Below are positions 1 to 10,546 of a stretch of 64,000 bases of DNA, piece after piece; positions within the stretch are counted from its first letter, which is position 1, and each line of letters opens with the position of its first letter. The DNA comes from Dendrobium chrysotoxum (Eukaryota; Streptophyta; Magnoliopsida; Asparagales; Orchidaceae). Both the position numbers and the translations under genes were made by a program. Location of the stretch: contig CM034310.1 of NCBI GenBank assembly GCA_019925795.1, positions 14,776,764 to 14,840,763 on the forward strand, read 5' to 3'. The notes below the pieces were generated by a model, which did not search any database, was not told where the DNA came from, and saw nothing but the letters and a program-made list of their open reading frames with translations.

Positions 1-569
1 GGGGGAGGTTTGCCATGGCTTTTGTGGTGATGTCTCTTGGGTTCCTGTACCAAATAATGGGGCTGCTGTTGGAGACTTTTGGCATTCGTTTTCCCCTCTT
101 TTCATTGGAATTTGAAGAGTTTTGGGGCTGTTTGGATTCCTTTCTTTTGCCTATAAAAATAAGGTGTTTTGTAATAGAAAAAGAGAGTTGAAAAATGTAA
201 TTTTTGGAAAGGAAAAACCTGAGGGTTTGTTTGGAAAAGCTTGAGAGCTTGTTCCATTCTTCTTCTTCTTCTCTCTTTCTAGGAAAGCTTACGAGCTTCT
301 CCTCTTTCTTCTCGGACTTCTTATCCCTTCTTCTCTACGCAAGTGTCCACTCCACCTGTATCCTTCTTCTCTATGGATGGAATGCAACTTTAGGTGTTTA
401 ATTTCTAGTATTGTGTCAAAGTTTGTAAGTGTCGTGTCTTTTATTATATAGGTGAAGTTTTGTTTAATTTCTAGTATTTTCTTATCTTTTTATGTGTTCA
501 AAAATATGTAAGAGTTGAAATATTTTTAAGCAAAAATTTGGGCCCTTCTCCAAATTTTTGCTTGCATCA
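1..569 (+). repeat. 5' LTR (truncated by window edge) of a non-autonomous LTR element
   Basis: This stretch recurs at 1443-2003 with scattered base changes and small indels. It ends in TTGCATCA, followed one base later by a primer binding site, so it is the right part of a 5' LTR whose start lies outside the window. A TATA box (TATAAAA) lies near 152-158 and is repeated at the matching place of the 3' LTR. Confidence 0.85.
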
Positions 570-1014
570 AATTGGTATCAGAGCAAGTTCATATATCCTA
601 GGTTTGGTTTGTTATGTGAAGCATCATTGGTCGTGTGAGTCTAGTTTTTTGTTGAGTCTTCTTTTCTTTATAAAAATGAAAAATCAAAAAGATGAAGAAA
701 ATGTTGTATCAAGCAGATGGATGCCATCTCAAGGAGATTCAACCGATCCACTTCAAAATGAAATATACAAACTTCAAGAAAGGATGATCCTAAGCAGAGA
801 AAGTTCGAAAAGAAGAAGAGACAACTCCATAGTCAATTTGTTCAAGAACAAGAAGAGATCAAAATAAAATTTGAGGCATTGATCAAAGCTGGGGATTTGA
901 CAAACGAAGAAAAAATGCACAAATTAAAACAAGATCATCAGAGTAGCGCAGCGGAAGCATGGTTTGATTTCAAAGACAACTCATCGGGAGATAAGTTTTT
1001 CAAGTAGGGGAGTC
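570..1014 (+). mobile_element. Internal region of a short non-autonomous LTR retrotransposon
   Basis: Only about 445 bases separate the two LTRs, far too little for gag-pol. A short reading frame (start 676, stop near 867) encodes a charged, Lys/Arg-rich peptide of 63 residues with no domain I recognise; it may be a gag remnant. The right end has a purine-rich tract (AAGTAGGGGAGT, about 1002-1013) directly before the 3' LTR. The long LTRs with a tiny interior resemble TRIM/LARD-type elements moved in trans by an autonomous partner. Confidence 0.75.
573..584 (+). other. Primer binding site, initiator-Met tRNA type
   Basis: TGGTATCAGAGC lies two to three bases after the 5' LTR end. This is the standard plant retrotransposon primer site complementary to the 3' end of initiator methionine tRNA. 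Confidence 0.9.
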
Positions 1015-2003
1015 TGATGTAGGCAAAGGGGGGGTCTCCACATCACACTTATTAGGGGTTCTTTGGGCTGCTGCTGCTGTCGGTTTGGTCTTGGGTTGTT
1101 CTCGGTTTTGAGCTTGTTTTGGAGTGATGGTTTGGATGAGCTAAAGTTTAGCTCATTAATTCAAAAAGGCAAAAAGTTGTGAAGCTCATTAAAGGAAAAA
1201 GGTGGAGTGGCTTGTGTCTCTTTCCCTTCCCCTATGTCTTCTCGGTTTCTCCTTCACCCTCTCGGTTTTGGTGGTTGTTTGCTCTCCCCATGCTTTGCTG
1301 GTTGGTTTCCCCTTGTTGCCTCTTCGGGTCCTTCTGTTGGTGGGTTTTCCCGTGACTTGCTAGATGGTTTCATTAGCTGGCTGTCTTGTTTTTTGGGCTG
1401 CCTCTTTGGATTCTTGGCTGGGAGGTTTTCCCATGGCTGTTTGGGGGAGGTTTGCCGTGGCTTTTGTGGTGATGTCTCTTGGGTTCCTGTACCAAATAAT
1501 GGGGCTGCTGTTAGAGACTTTTGGCATTCGTTTTCCCCTCTTTTCATTGGAATTTGAAGAGTTTTGGGGCTGTTTGGATTCCTTTCTTTTGCCTATAAAA
1601 ATAAGGTGTTTTGTAATAGAAAAAGAGAGTGTGATAATGTGATTTTTGAAATTGTAAACCTGCGGGTTTCTTGGAAAAGCTTACGAGCTTGTTCCATTCT
1701 CCTTCTCCTCTTCTAGGAAAGCTTGCGAGCTTCTCCTCCTTTCTTCTCGGCTTCTAACCCCTTCTTCTCTACGCAAGTGTCCACCCCACCTATATCCTTC
1801 TTCTCTATGGATGGAATGCAACTTTAGGTGTTTAATTTCTAGTATTGTGTCAAAGTTTGTAAGTGTCGTGTCTTTTATTATATAGGTGAAGTTTTGTTTA
1901 ATTTCTAGTATTTTCTTATCTTTTTATGTGTTCAAAAATATGTAAGAGTTGAAATATTTGTAAGCAAAAATTTGGGCCCTTCTCCAAATTTTTGCTTGCA
2001 TCA
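1015..2003 (+). repeat. 3' LTR of the non-autonomous element
   Basis: The LTR is 989 bp, starts TGATGTAGG right after the polypurine tract and ends TTGCATCA. A TATA box lies at 1594-1600, followed by pyrimidine-rich leader. Reading frames that are open here on both strands are not conserved with any protein I know and are treated as chance. Confidence 0.85.
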
Positions 2004-2513
2004 ATGATGACTTGTAGTTCAAATCTACATGTCACCTCCTTGTATTTGCCCAACACAAATTGGGTAAATAATCACCTCTCTTTGAACACCAAGTATTCAA
2101 AGAACCCCCTTCAATTTGCAACCTCTAAGTTGCATTTTCCTCTCCTTTTTCTGCAAACCAAAATTGTGGGAAAATCCTTAATTTTCCTTATCTTAAAAGC
2201 CATAGGAAATCCTCCCATCTCTTTGCTTGGTGCATTCACTAAACTTATATGAAAGTTCCCAAATGACTTTTAAAAGGTTTAGGGGATGATTAGCCAACAT
2301 TGAGAATCAAACCTACTCCCAAATCATTTATTTGTTGAGCCAAAATCAACAAATAATTTCACCTCAAGCATAGGAATTAAAGCCTTAGCTTTCTCTCATT
2401 CACTTAGCCTAAATTAGGTGAATGACGATCTCTCTTTGGACACCCAAAAGTCCAAAGAACCCCCTTGATTTGTAGTCTAAATCTACATAGCATCTTTTGG
2501 TATTTGTTTCACT
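2004..2513. repeat. Hairpin-rich AT-rich host repeat, part 1
   Basis: No gene is visible. The sequence is a string of short inverted repeats with different stems. The clearest is TCTTTGGAC at 2433-2441 paired with GTCCAAAGA at 2450-2458 around an 8-base loop. Others lie near 2013, 2046, 2077 and 2123. The same texture resumes at 3683 and 6723, so the intervening elements were inserted into it. Confidence 0.6.
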
Positions 2514-3674
2514 CTATGTTGCACCGATACAGATACGGCGACACGGATACGACACGATACGGATACGGGACACGTTAATTCTAAAAAATATAGGATACGG
2601 GTACGGCGCGGACACGGCATTATAATTTATAAATCATACATAAAAATTAAGAAAGCAATCAAAGCATAATATTTGAAATAACAAAAAAAATGAAAGGCAC
2701 ATCAATTGTAGCCTACTAACCACATGAATTTGAAACATGAACCAAATTCATAACCATATAAAATAGCTTGTGTTGATAATTTTATCTAAGAGATGTCTAG
2801 CTCCAATTAAAATAGCTACATATGTTGTTAGAAAAGACTACATGATTTGATAAGAGATATTTATTTTTGTTGAGAGTTAAAGGAAAACAAAATTGTTATT
2901 TTCATTTCTATTGTAGTTAGAAATGAGAAGAAAGCAGTTCATTAAATATTGTTCCTCTCTGCTTTTTCATGTGGAAGTGAACTGATCTTTGGTTTTCAGA
3001 AATGAGAGAGATACAGGAAAATAAAAGAAAATTCTCTATAGGAAAATAAAGCTATTAAAAAAACTTTCTACAGAAAGGACGAAGAAGAAGATGAAGAAAA
3101 CGAACCTTCACGCGAAAATGAAGAAAGGGACAGGCTCGTTCAGTAGTCTAGTTGCTCGCGTGTTCCTCCGTCGCCTACTGCTCGAGTCAAATTGTCGGCT
3201 TCACTACTCATGTCGCCTCGCCGGCTTCTCGCGAAAACGAAGAAACGAATGGGACGTGCCCGTCGGCTTCACTGCTGGCATCGACGAACGATATATCTTC
3301 ACTGCCCATCGGCTTCACTGTTCCATCGGCTTCCCATAGGCTTGCTTCGTGTGAGGCTCCTTCGACGACAACCAAGAAGACGTACAGCCGCTCAAAGCCC
3401 TAACTCGCTTTGGTCGCGGAAATGCTTAGGCCCTTGCGGTCGTGGATAGGAAATAAGAGCGGGTTGCGATAATGAATAGGCTCCGGTCATTTTTTCGATT
3501 TTTAACAAGATACGCGTATCCTGTCTAATTTAAATAGTATTTTAATTGGACACAGCAAAGCCGTGTCTGTTTGCCGTGTCCGATACGTATTCAGGCTGTA
3601 TCGAACACGTATCCGTATCCGATGCGTGTCCAACACAACATGCCTTCGTAAATAGGACTATCTGTGCAACATAG
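2514..3674. mobile_element. hAT-like non-autonomous DNA transposon
   Basis: The element is 1161 bp and bounded by a perfect 11-bp terminal inverted repeat: CTATGTTGCAC at 2514-2524 and GTGCAACATAG at 3664-3674. Flanking 8-mers GTTTCACT (2506-2513) and GCTTCACT (3675-3682) fit an 8-bp target duplication with one change, which points to the hAT superfamily. Inside each end are many subterminal copies of a GATACGGATACG-type motif in inverted orientation. The centre, about 3090-3450, is GC-rich and holds short open frames with no recognisable transposase. Confidence 0.8.
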
Positions 3675-3682
3675 GCTTCACT

Positions 3683-4711
3683 CCAACTAAGCAAATCAAA
3701 CACCCATCATTAAACATAAAATTCAATGATAACTCTTCTTGATTTGCAACCCACAAGTTGCATATTCCTTCCTTCTACAACTCAAAAGTTGTAGGAGATT
3801 CCATTCTTCACATAACTCATGTTAAGTGAATCAAACCTACACCCGAATCATTTATTTGTTATACAAAAATCAACAAATAACTCCACCACTAGCACAAAAA
3901 TTCAAATATTATCTTTCTTTTATTCTCTTAACTCAAGTTAGGTGAATGAGTTTCTTTCTTTGGGCACCTAAAAATCTAAAGAAGTCTAGATTTGTTAACT
4001 AAATCTACACATTATCTTCTCATGTTTGCTTTATCTACATTCAGCAAACAAGCTTCCATCATTGAACATCAAGTTCAATGATAAACTCTATAATTTGTAA
4101 GCTCAAAATTGCAAATCTTCCTCATCTATAGAATCAAAATCAATTGGTAATCCATCTCTCATTTGTTTAATCCAAACTAAGCAAATGTATCCCACTCATT
4201 GAATACAAAGATTCAAGGAGACATTCTGTTGATTTGTAGCCTCAAAACTACAAATCTTCCCTCACTTCTATAGGCTCTAAAAGCCTCAGAAAATTTCTAA
4301 CATTAGTTCAAAAGCCATAGGTTATCTTTCTTTCTCCCCCAACCTCAAAGTTGAGGTAGATTTCCCCTCTCCTAAGCTCCAAAAGTTTAGAGAATTTCTA
4401 ACTCTTAGTCACAAAGCTGTGAGTTTCATTTCTCTCTTCTTAGCTCCAAAGCTAAGGAAAACTCTCCAATCCTTTGCACAAAAGCTATATGTTGGATCTC
4501 TTCTTCCCTTCTCTTTAGCCTGAAAACTAAGGGAAACACCCCTTCCCTTAGCCTCGAAGCTACAAGCCTCATTTCATCTCCTCCGACTTCTAAGTTGTAA
4601 GAGATTATCATCTCTTTAACTCCAAAAGTTAAAGAAAATTTTTCAATCCCTTAGCTCCAAGGCATTGGGATCTTTCATTCTCATCACCTTTATTAATACC
4701 CAGTCAAGTAA
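3683..4711. repeat. Hairpin-rich AT-rich host repeat, part 2
   Basis: This is the densest part of the hairpin array. Perfect examples are TCATTGAAC/GTTCAATGA at 4059-4067 and 4073-4081, GATTTGTAG/CTACAAATC at 4231-4239 and 4248-4256, CTTAGCT/AGCTAAG at 4439-4445 and 4450-4456, TCTTTAAC/GTTAAAGA at 4613-4620 and 4628-4635, and CTACAAC/GTTGTAG at 3775-3781 and 3788-3794. Loops are 4-9 bases and usually contain CAAA or CAAAA. No protein-coding gene is visible. Confidence 0.65.
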
Positions 4712-6722
4712 ATGATTGTAAAATCCAGAAAATGTCGATTGTAAGCGTCACACGCATTTCGATGCGTCGCGACGAAATTAGGCGAATTTTCAAAGTCGTC
4801 AGATTTCGACGAAAATAATTTTATAAAATAGTACAATAAATTTCGATCGAAACGGTATAGGTGACTTATTATAAATTTTGCATGAAAATGGAATTAAAAA
4901 TCGCCGAAGGGTTATTAATATGAAAAATTACTTAAATGCCCTTCATGGTTATGAAAGCATGTTTGGGGGCTAACGGCACATGCGTAATAGCAACCTAAAT
5001 AATTCCATAAGGCCCCTTAAGCCTAAGGGACCGAATTCATTCATTCCCTCTTGCTCTTTTCGGCCGCACCCGAGAGAGGGAGCAAGGGCGACGGCGACAT
5101 ACGGACGGCAGCTTCCAACCAGTTTTCTGGCGGCAGCTTTTGGAGGAAATCAAAGGGAGAGTTTTGGGGAGTAAAAAGGTGACTTTCTAAAGGACTTTCT
5201 CTTTGGTTTTTCTAAGATTTTTCATTGTGAAAAATTTTAGGGTTTACTTAAAACTCAAATTTTTGAATAGAAATTGATAAGGAAAGGTTAGGGGAAGTTT
5301 CTAACCATGAAAATGGAATTTTTCACAAATATTTTCAACTTTCAAAAACATTAGGGTTTTAGGAAAACTTAGTTTTTTTTTAGGAAAAGTATTAAGGAAG
5401 ATCTAAAAGTAATTTTTAAGCATGAAATTGAAATTTTCCCCAAAATTTTAAGGTTTCAAAATTTTTGGGTTTCAAAAATTAAGAATCTAGGTTAATAACA
5501 TGTATGTAATGGTAATGAGTGAATATTAGAAATGCACTGTATTATGAGTTAGTAATTAAGTGTTTATTTTCCTAGGTGATAGTTATAAGAGAAGTGTTGG
5601 TCCAAGAAGGTTCGCCAAGTAAACGTGCTTATCGAAGTAAGTGATAATTAACTCTCCAAGTTCATTTTCTTTATGCTCTTTTAAGATGTTAAATGTATTC
5701 ATAAAATATGTATATATTTGATAGAATTTTACATATGCTTTACACATGCTTACATGTTTAAAAAACTCTTCACATATAGTCTTACATATGTTCACATATA
5801 GTATGAAGACTATTCACATGTAGTCTTACTTATATTCACATATAGTCTTACATATGATGGCGAAGTAAAAATGCATTTGTTGGATTGAAACATATGAATG
5901 TTTGACATGTCAATCACATATAATATGATATTGAAATGGTATGCAGACTTGTGCATGTTGAGGCGGAGTACCAATACGGTGCATTTACACAATATGGCTC
6001 TTCGGGGCAACGTGGCTCTTCGGAGCAAAATGATAAAAAGCAAGATGTATTGCCAATATGAAATTGTACCTGATCAGTATAACTTGGGTACTCCGGTACG
6101 GATGGATATGATATATATATATATATTGAAGGTAAAGTAAGGAAGCATATGGCACTTAGAAGTCTATATCATTTAAGAGCATTTGTTACATAAAAAGTTA
6201 TATAGATGATACAAGTCTAATTAAGCATGATATTGTATTGACTAGTGCACCCATTTCAAATCTTTAGTCCACATCAAGCATGCATATTGATCTCTTTTCA
6301 TTGTATTTGAGTTTGGTAGAATTAATTATTACCTGTTGAGCGTTAGCTCATTCCCTAGTTTGGGATAATTTTCAGGAGATCCTGCTATTAAGTGATGGCT
6401 GAGCGACCGTGGTTTACTTACAATCGTAGAGAATTACCGGAGGACAGATTCTTTGTGTTTTTTTTAGATGTTAAACATTTTGTGGTGAATTTTACATGTT
6501 GACTCTTCAATCCACCTTTGTAAATCCTTTTGCTAATATATATATGAAAAGTTTTGAAAAAAAAAATTTTGGGAGTTTTGTGGCGCTGATCAAATGTTGA
6601 ATTGTTCTGGATTTAGATGTTTTATGTTATATAATGTTATTGAAAATATGTTTTAATTTTATGTCTGACATCCGTTCCCGCCTCGTCTACGAGAGCTCAC
6701 TGAGCCGGGTCGTGACAATGAT
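4712..6722 (+). mobile_element. Solo LTR of a Ty3/gypsy element with 5-bp target duplication
   Basis: A 2001-bp LTR runs from TGTAAAATCC at 4717 to GGGTCGTGACA ending at 6717. It is flanked by identical ATGAT copies at 4712-4716 and 6718-6722. No internal sequence is present, so it is a solo LTR. The GGGTCGTGACA end is typical of chromovirus (Tekay/Del) LTRs, and a related end occurs near 12640. A GC-rich leader-like block (about 4980-5170) and a short TA microsatellite near 6110-6126 lie inside. Confidence 0.9.
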
Positions 6723-7406
6723 CTCTTTACTTAGATCCAAAATCTATATAATCATTTTCACTTAACATAACAAGTGATCCCCGCCTTTTATGACATTTAA
6801 AATATATAACTTTTAGATGCCCCTTACGAATCTCTCTCTGTTGAAATTCACCTTATCAAATTAGGTGAATTTCACAAAGTCATAAGTCAAACTCTTAGGC
6901 ATGTTCATCTTTCAATATTAAGTGAGCATTCATCTCTTATCCAAACACTAAGAGAATGTTAAAAATCCTTAAAAATCACTTAAGTTTCCTTGATACGATG
7001 ATCAACCATTCCACCACAAAAGGTAGAATGCTCGTATTATTGTATCTTAGGACTTCATAAGTAGCAGAATTGTCTTAAAGCACGTAGTGGATATTTTATG
7101 GGTTCTTCATAACCCTTCTAAATATAAAATAAATTAAAAGCCAATTAAAATCTTTAAGTCATAAACAAGTTAAATTGAAATCACCTCTGGATTACGATTA
7201 AATGCATTCTTTCCTCAATAAAACAAAAACACCTATTGTAGTGATATACCACACAGACTGTACACACTTAGATGCACAGCCCCTACGCATGCTAGGATTA
7301 GAATTTTTTTTATGCATATGTGTTTGATTTTGTGGTGTGATAAACATTGGATTGTTTATGTTGTAGGCACTTGCTCTTAAGTGGTTACTGTAGACATATA
7401 CATGCT
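6723..7406. repeat. Hairpin-rich host repeat, part 3, and unassigned AT-rich sequence
   Basis: The hairpin texture continues to about 7040. It includes the longest stem seen, 12 bp, with arms 6842-6853 and 6863-6874, and an 8-of-9 stem around 7008-7030. From about 7040 to 7406 I see no gene or clear repeat structure. Confidence 0.5.
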
Positions 7407-8093
7407 CTTTTCTATAGGGGTGTCAAAATTTAACCCGACCCGAAAAAATCAGAATTTGGGTCAACCTGTTTGCCATACAGGTCGGGTTCGGGGTTGAAAT
7501 TCCAACCCGTTTGTAAAATCGGGTCGAGTTCGAGTTGACCTGGAAACCCAAAGTCAACCCGGAATGATCAGAATCCCGCTCCCACTCCGCACACATGCCG
7601 CACAGAACTCACTCTGCCCGCACTCAACCCGGATCCCACTCTCACTCCGTGACAGCGTCTGGCGGTCCGCACCCAAACGGCCAGGGTTCAAGCACCCAGA
7701 TGGTCTAGCCCTGACCCGCGCTAGCCTTAGCCACACACCTCGCCCCGCACTAGCCTTAGTCACCCGCACTACCACGCTCACCTTGCCCCTGTGGCCTACA
7801 GCACTGCCGCACTTGCTGCTAGTCTGGCCCTCGCCCATGCTGCCGCACTACCTCACTCGCTTGCTTGCATAGTCTCATGGAGATTGCTCGTTCTCACGAC
7901 CCAGAAAAAACCCAGGTTAACAGGTCAGGTCGAGTCAACCTAATAACCCAACAAGTCGGGTCAGGGTTCAAGATTTTGACCCACCTGTTTACAAAACTGG
8001 GTCGGGTTAAGGTTAACCCGTTTGAGCCTGGGTCAATTCTAGGTTCGACCTGAACCCGACCCACAGACCCGTTTTGACACCCTTGCTTTTCTA
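7407..8093. mobile_element. hAT MITE with perfect 8-bp target duplication
   Basis: A 671-bp element (7415-8085) has terminal inverted repeats TAGGGGTGTCAAAA and TTTTGACACCCTTG (mirror CAAGGGTGTCAAAA). It is flanked by identical CTTTTCTA copies at 7407-7414 and 8086-8093. The subterminal parts are full of GGGTC/GACCC and GGGTTC repeats; the GC-rich centre (7560-7870) has chance open frames on both strands but no transposase. An 8-bp duplication and the GGGTGTCAAAA end fit the hAT superfamily. Confidence 0.9.
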
Positions 8094-9640
8094 CAGGTGG
8101 TTATGTCTAAGAGGGGTGCAATAAATAATAAATAATAAATGTTTACTAATAGGTGATGCTTAAATCCCCCAAGAAGATATGGCCAATAGGATAGAAACTG
8201 CTAAGCAATCCTGGATGTGATATTTTTGTTATATAAATTATTTTTTAATCCTGTTTTGCAAGTTTGAGTCTTTTCTTTTTAAAAATGTATTTGATTAGAC
8301 ATAAGTTGTATATATGAACTTATGAGGTTTAGTTACAGGAAATGTGGATTAAGAGAATGAGCCTACCAAAGGTGAAGCTCAAGACCTACCCAGAAGCTAA
8401 AGCTTGAAGACCCCACAAGTAAAGCCTATAATAAATTTGACTAGATTGTATAATGGTAGGCAAATCAGCTGTCAATCAAAGTTGTAATAATTAGGATATT
8501 ATTTATATTCTGGTCTTGATTGATTTTGTATACAAAAGCATGTTTTAATTATTTAATTAATTGTGCAATAGAATTGCATCATTTTTTCTAGGTTTCTTCT
8601 TCTGTTTTTCTTGGGGTGGCCTGAACATGATTGATGTGGTCGGCACTTAGGACAAAATTAAGATTTCTACCCATTAAAATATAAACGACCTTAAAATCAT
8701 AGGGAATTATATTTTTCTAATATAAGAAAAATTGCATGGCTCCTTTCAAAGAGCCAAATTTTTCAAAATTTAAAAATAATCATGCATAGCCTAGTGTGTC
8801 ATATATAGAAAAGCCTCCACTTAAGAATCAGATAACAAAATCTACTTTTTTGTGAGTCAGCATTCTGCATACCCACATGATCAGGCATGTTGGCCTCAAA
8901 GCCAAGTTATAAGTCATATTCTCTAAACAAAACAATCTTTCATATTCTTCATATATATTGAGACCGGATTTCATAGTTTTAAAAGCATTTGTGGGTTTAA
9001 CTGGTAGCTCTTTCCAAGCAGAGAAATAAATCCAAAGGTTAGACTGGTTGTGCTTAAGGTGAGATGTAGTTTATAAGTCACTTTGCACTTCGTTTGACTT
9101 AGGTTCAAGGCAATATCCCTCAGTAGTCCTCATCTTAATTCTAGAGTCTGAGGTAAATGTTGACTTCAGTCACTTCATAAGCCCTCACCTTCTGGGCATT
9201 TTCACTAATACGTGTCGTAGAAATGTAAGCCCCAACATTCTAAATGAAAGTGGTCAACTTAAACAAAATTTGACTCTAAAACATAAAGCCAAACATAGGA
9301 TAATCCGAGCACCTCTGAGCTTTCTCAGAATCAAGTGCCCCTACTTCACTCCATTGGCTCTCATTCCAAAAATCTAATTAAAGTTGATCTTTTCATCTTG
9401 AAATTCTTAAATAACAAAATCTTTAAACAATAATTTCATAAATTTCAAATTTAAGATCTTTAATCAATATTTTGATGATTTTCAAAGGAAACGAAACCAC
9501 TAGTTTAATCAAAACTTTTCTCAAGTACAAAATACTTGAGATATAATTAACCACAAGGGTTTGCCTATGGGGCATCTGTATCTCATAACCAAATATTGAA
9601 TGGGAGAAAATCTATGTTTAAAATTCAAATTGTAAATTTT
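8094..9640 (+). repeat. Diverged repeat related to the 26.6-29.2 kb block
   Basis: No gene is visible. Parts align by eye with the later block. The CAGGTGG-type segment after 8094 resembles 26822 onward. The ATAATTAACCACAAGGG segment near 9542 resembles 29006 onward, with a similar following GGGAGAAA motif. One strong hairpin is present: TCTCAAGTA at 9519-9527 with TACTTGAGA at 9533-9541. I infer an old gypsy-type repeat. Confidence 0.4.
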
Positions 9641-9739
9641 GTCATTGAGTCCATAAATAAATAATATTTTTAACATCTGGAAAATATATCATTTTCTATG
9701 CCGTGCTCGATCACAAAATATGCAATTCGTTAAGGATGA

Positions 9740-10546
9740 CAAAATTTCTCCGACAATACCATTCACCCAAGCAGTAATAAAAGATATCAAGAGCTTAAAA
9801 GAATATTTTGATGGCCAGGATAAAAAAGAAGTGTGGTAGAATTTGTAGTTAAGTGTATCACATGTCAAATGGTTAAAGTAGATAATCAAAGGCCAAGTGA
9901 ACTGTTGCAACCTTTACCAATACAAAAGTAAAAATGGGCAATATTACAATGGATTTCCTAATTGGATTACCAAGATCAAGACAAAACCATGATACTATAT
10001 GGGTTATCATACACTGCTTGACAAAATCAGCTAATTTCTTACTAATCAAATAGACTTATTTTATTAAAAAATTAGCAAACGTGTATGTTAATGAAATTAT
10101 AAGATTGTATGGAGAGCCAAGATCTATAATTTCTGGCAAAGATGCCAGATTTAGCTCTAGATTGTAGAAGATTTAAGAAGTTTTGGGTACAAGCCTAACA
10201 TTTAGTATTGCATTTTATCCTCAAACGAATGGACAATCATAAAGAACAATATCCACACTTCGAAAATAAATATCTGGTGAATCTAAGAGAATTGTGTCAA
10301 ATTCAAGTTATAAACTAATTTGAAATATGTAGACGAGCCTAAAAGAATATTAAAATATGGCATGAAACGGCTCAGAAATAAAGACATACCATTCGTATGA
10401 ATTCTATGGAAGCATGGAATAGAAAGAGAGGTCACATGAAAAATAAATCAGAAATGAGATATCAAGATCCGCATTTATTCAACTAAGCTATGATTGCTTT
10501 TATTTTTATTTAAATTTCAAGAATAAAATTTTTATAAGTGGAGATT
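9740..10546 (+). pseudogene. Ty3/gypsy (Tekay-type) integrase and chromodomain remnant
   Basis: Translated pieces in shifting frames match the C-terminal part of a chromovirus polyprotein. First comes the zinc-binding region with a C-x2-C pair and the following KVDNQRPS-like segment (about 9840-9900). The integrase core pieces include a DARF segment and PQTNGQS (about 10138-10240). A chromodomain-like tail follows (about 10340-10490). Many stops and frameshifts make it non-functional. A purine-rich tract just before 10547 and the following LTR confirm the 3' end of an element on this strand. Confidence 0.75.

Noticed and set aside
1207..1642. Hydrophobic open frames in the first LTR, on both strands
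   Set aside because: They lie within an LTR, overlap on opposite strands and carry no domain; GC-rich composition explains them.
7554..7872. GC-rich open frames in the MITE centre
   Set aside because: Both strands are open, no transposase motifs are present, and the element is clearly a MITE.
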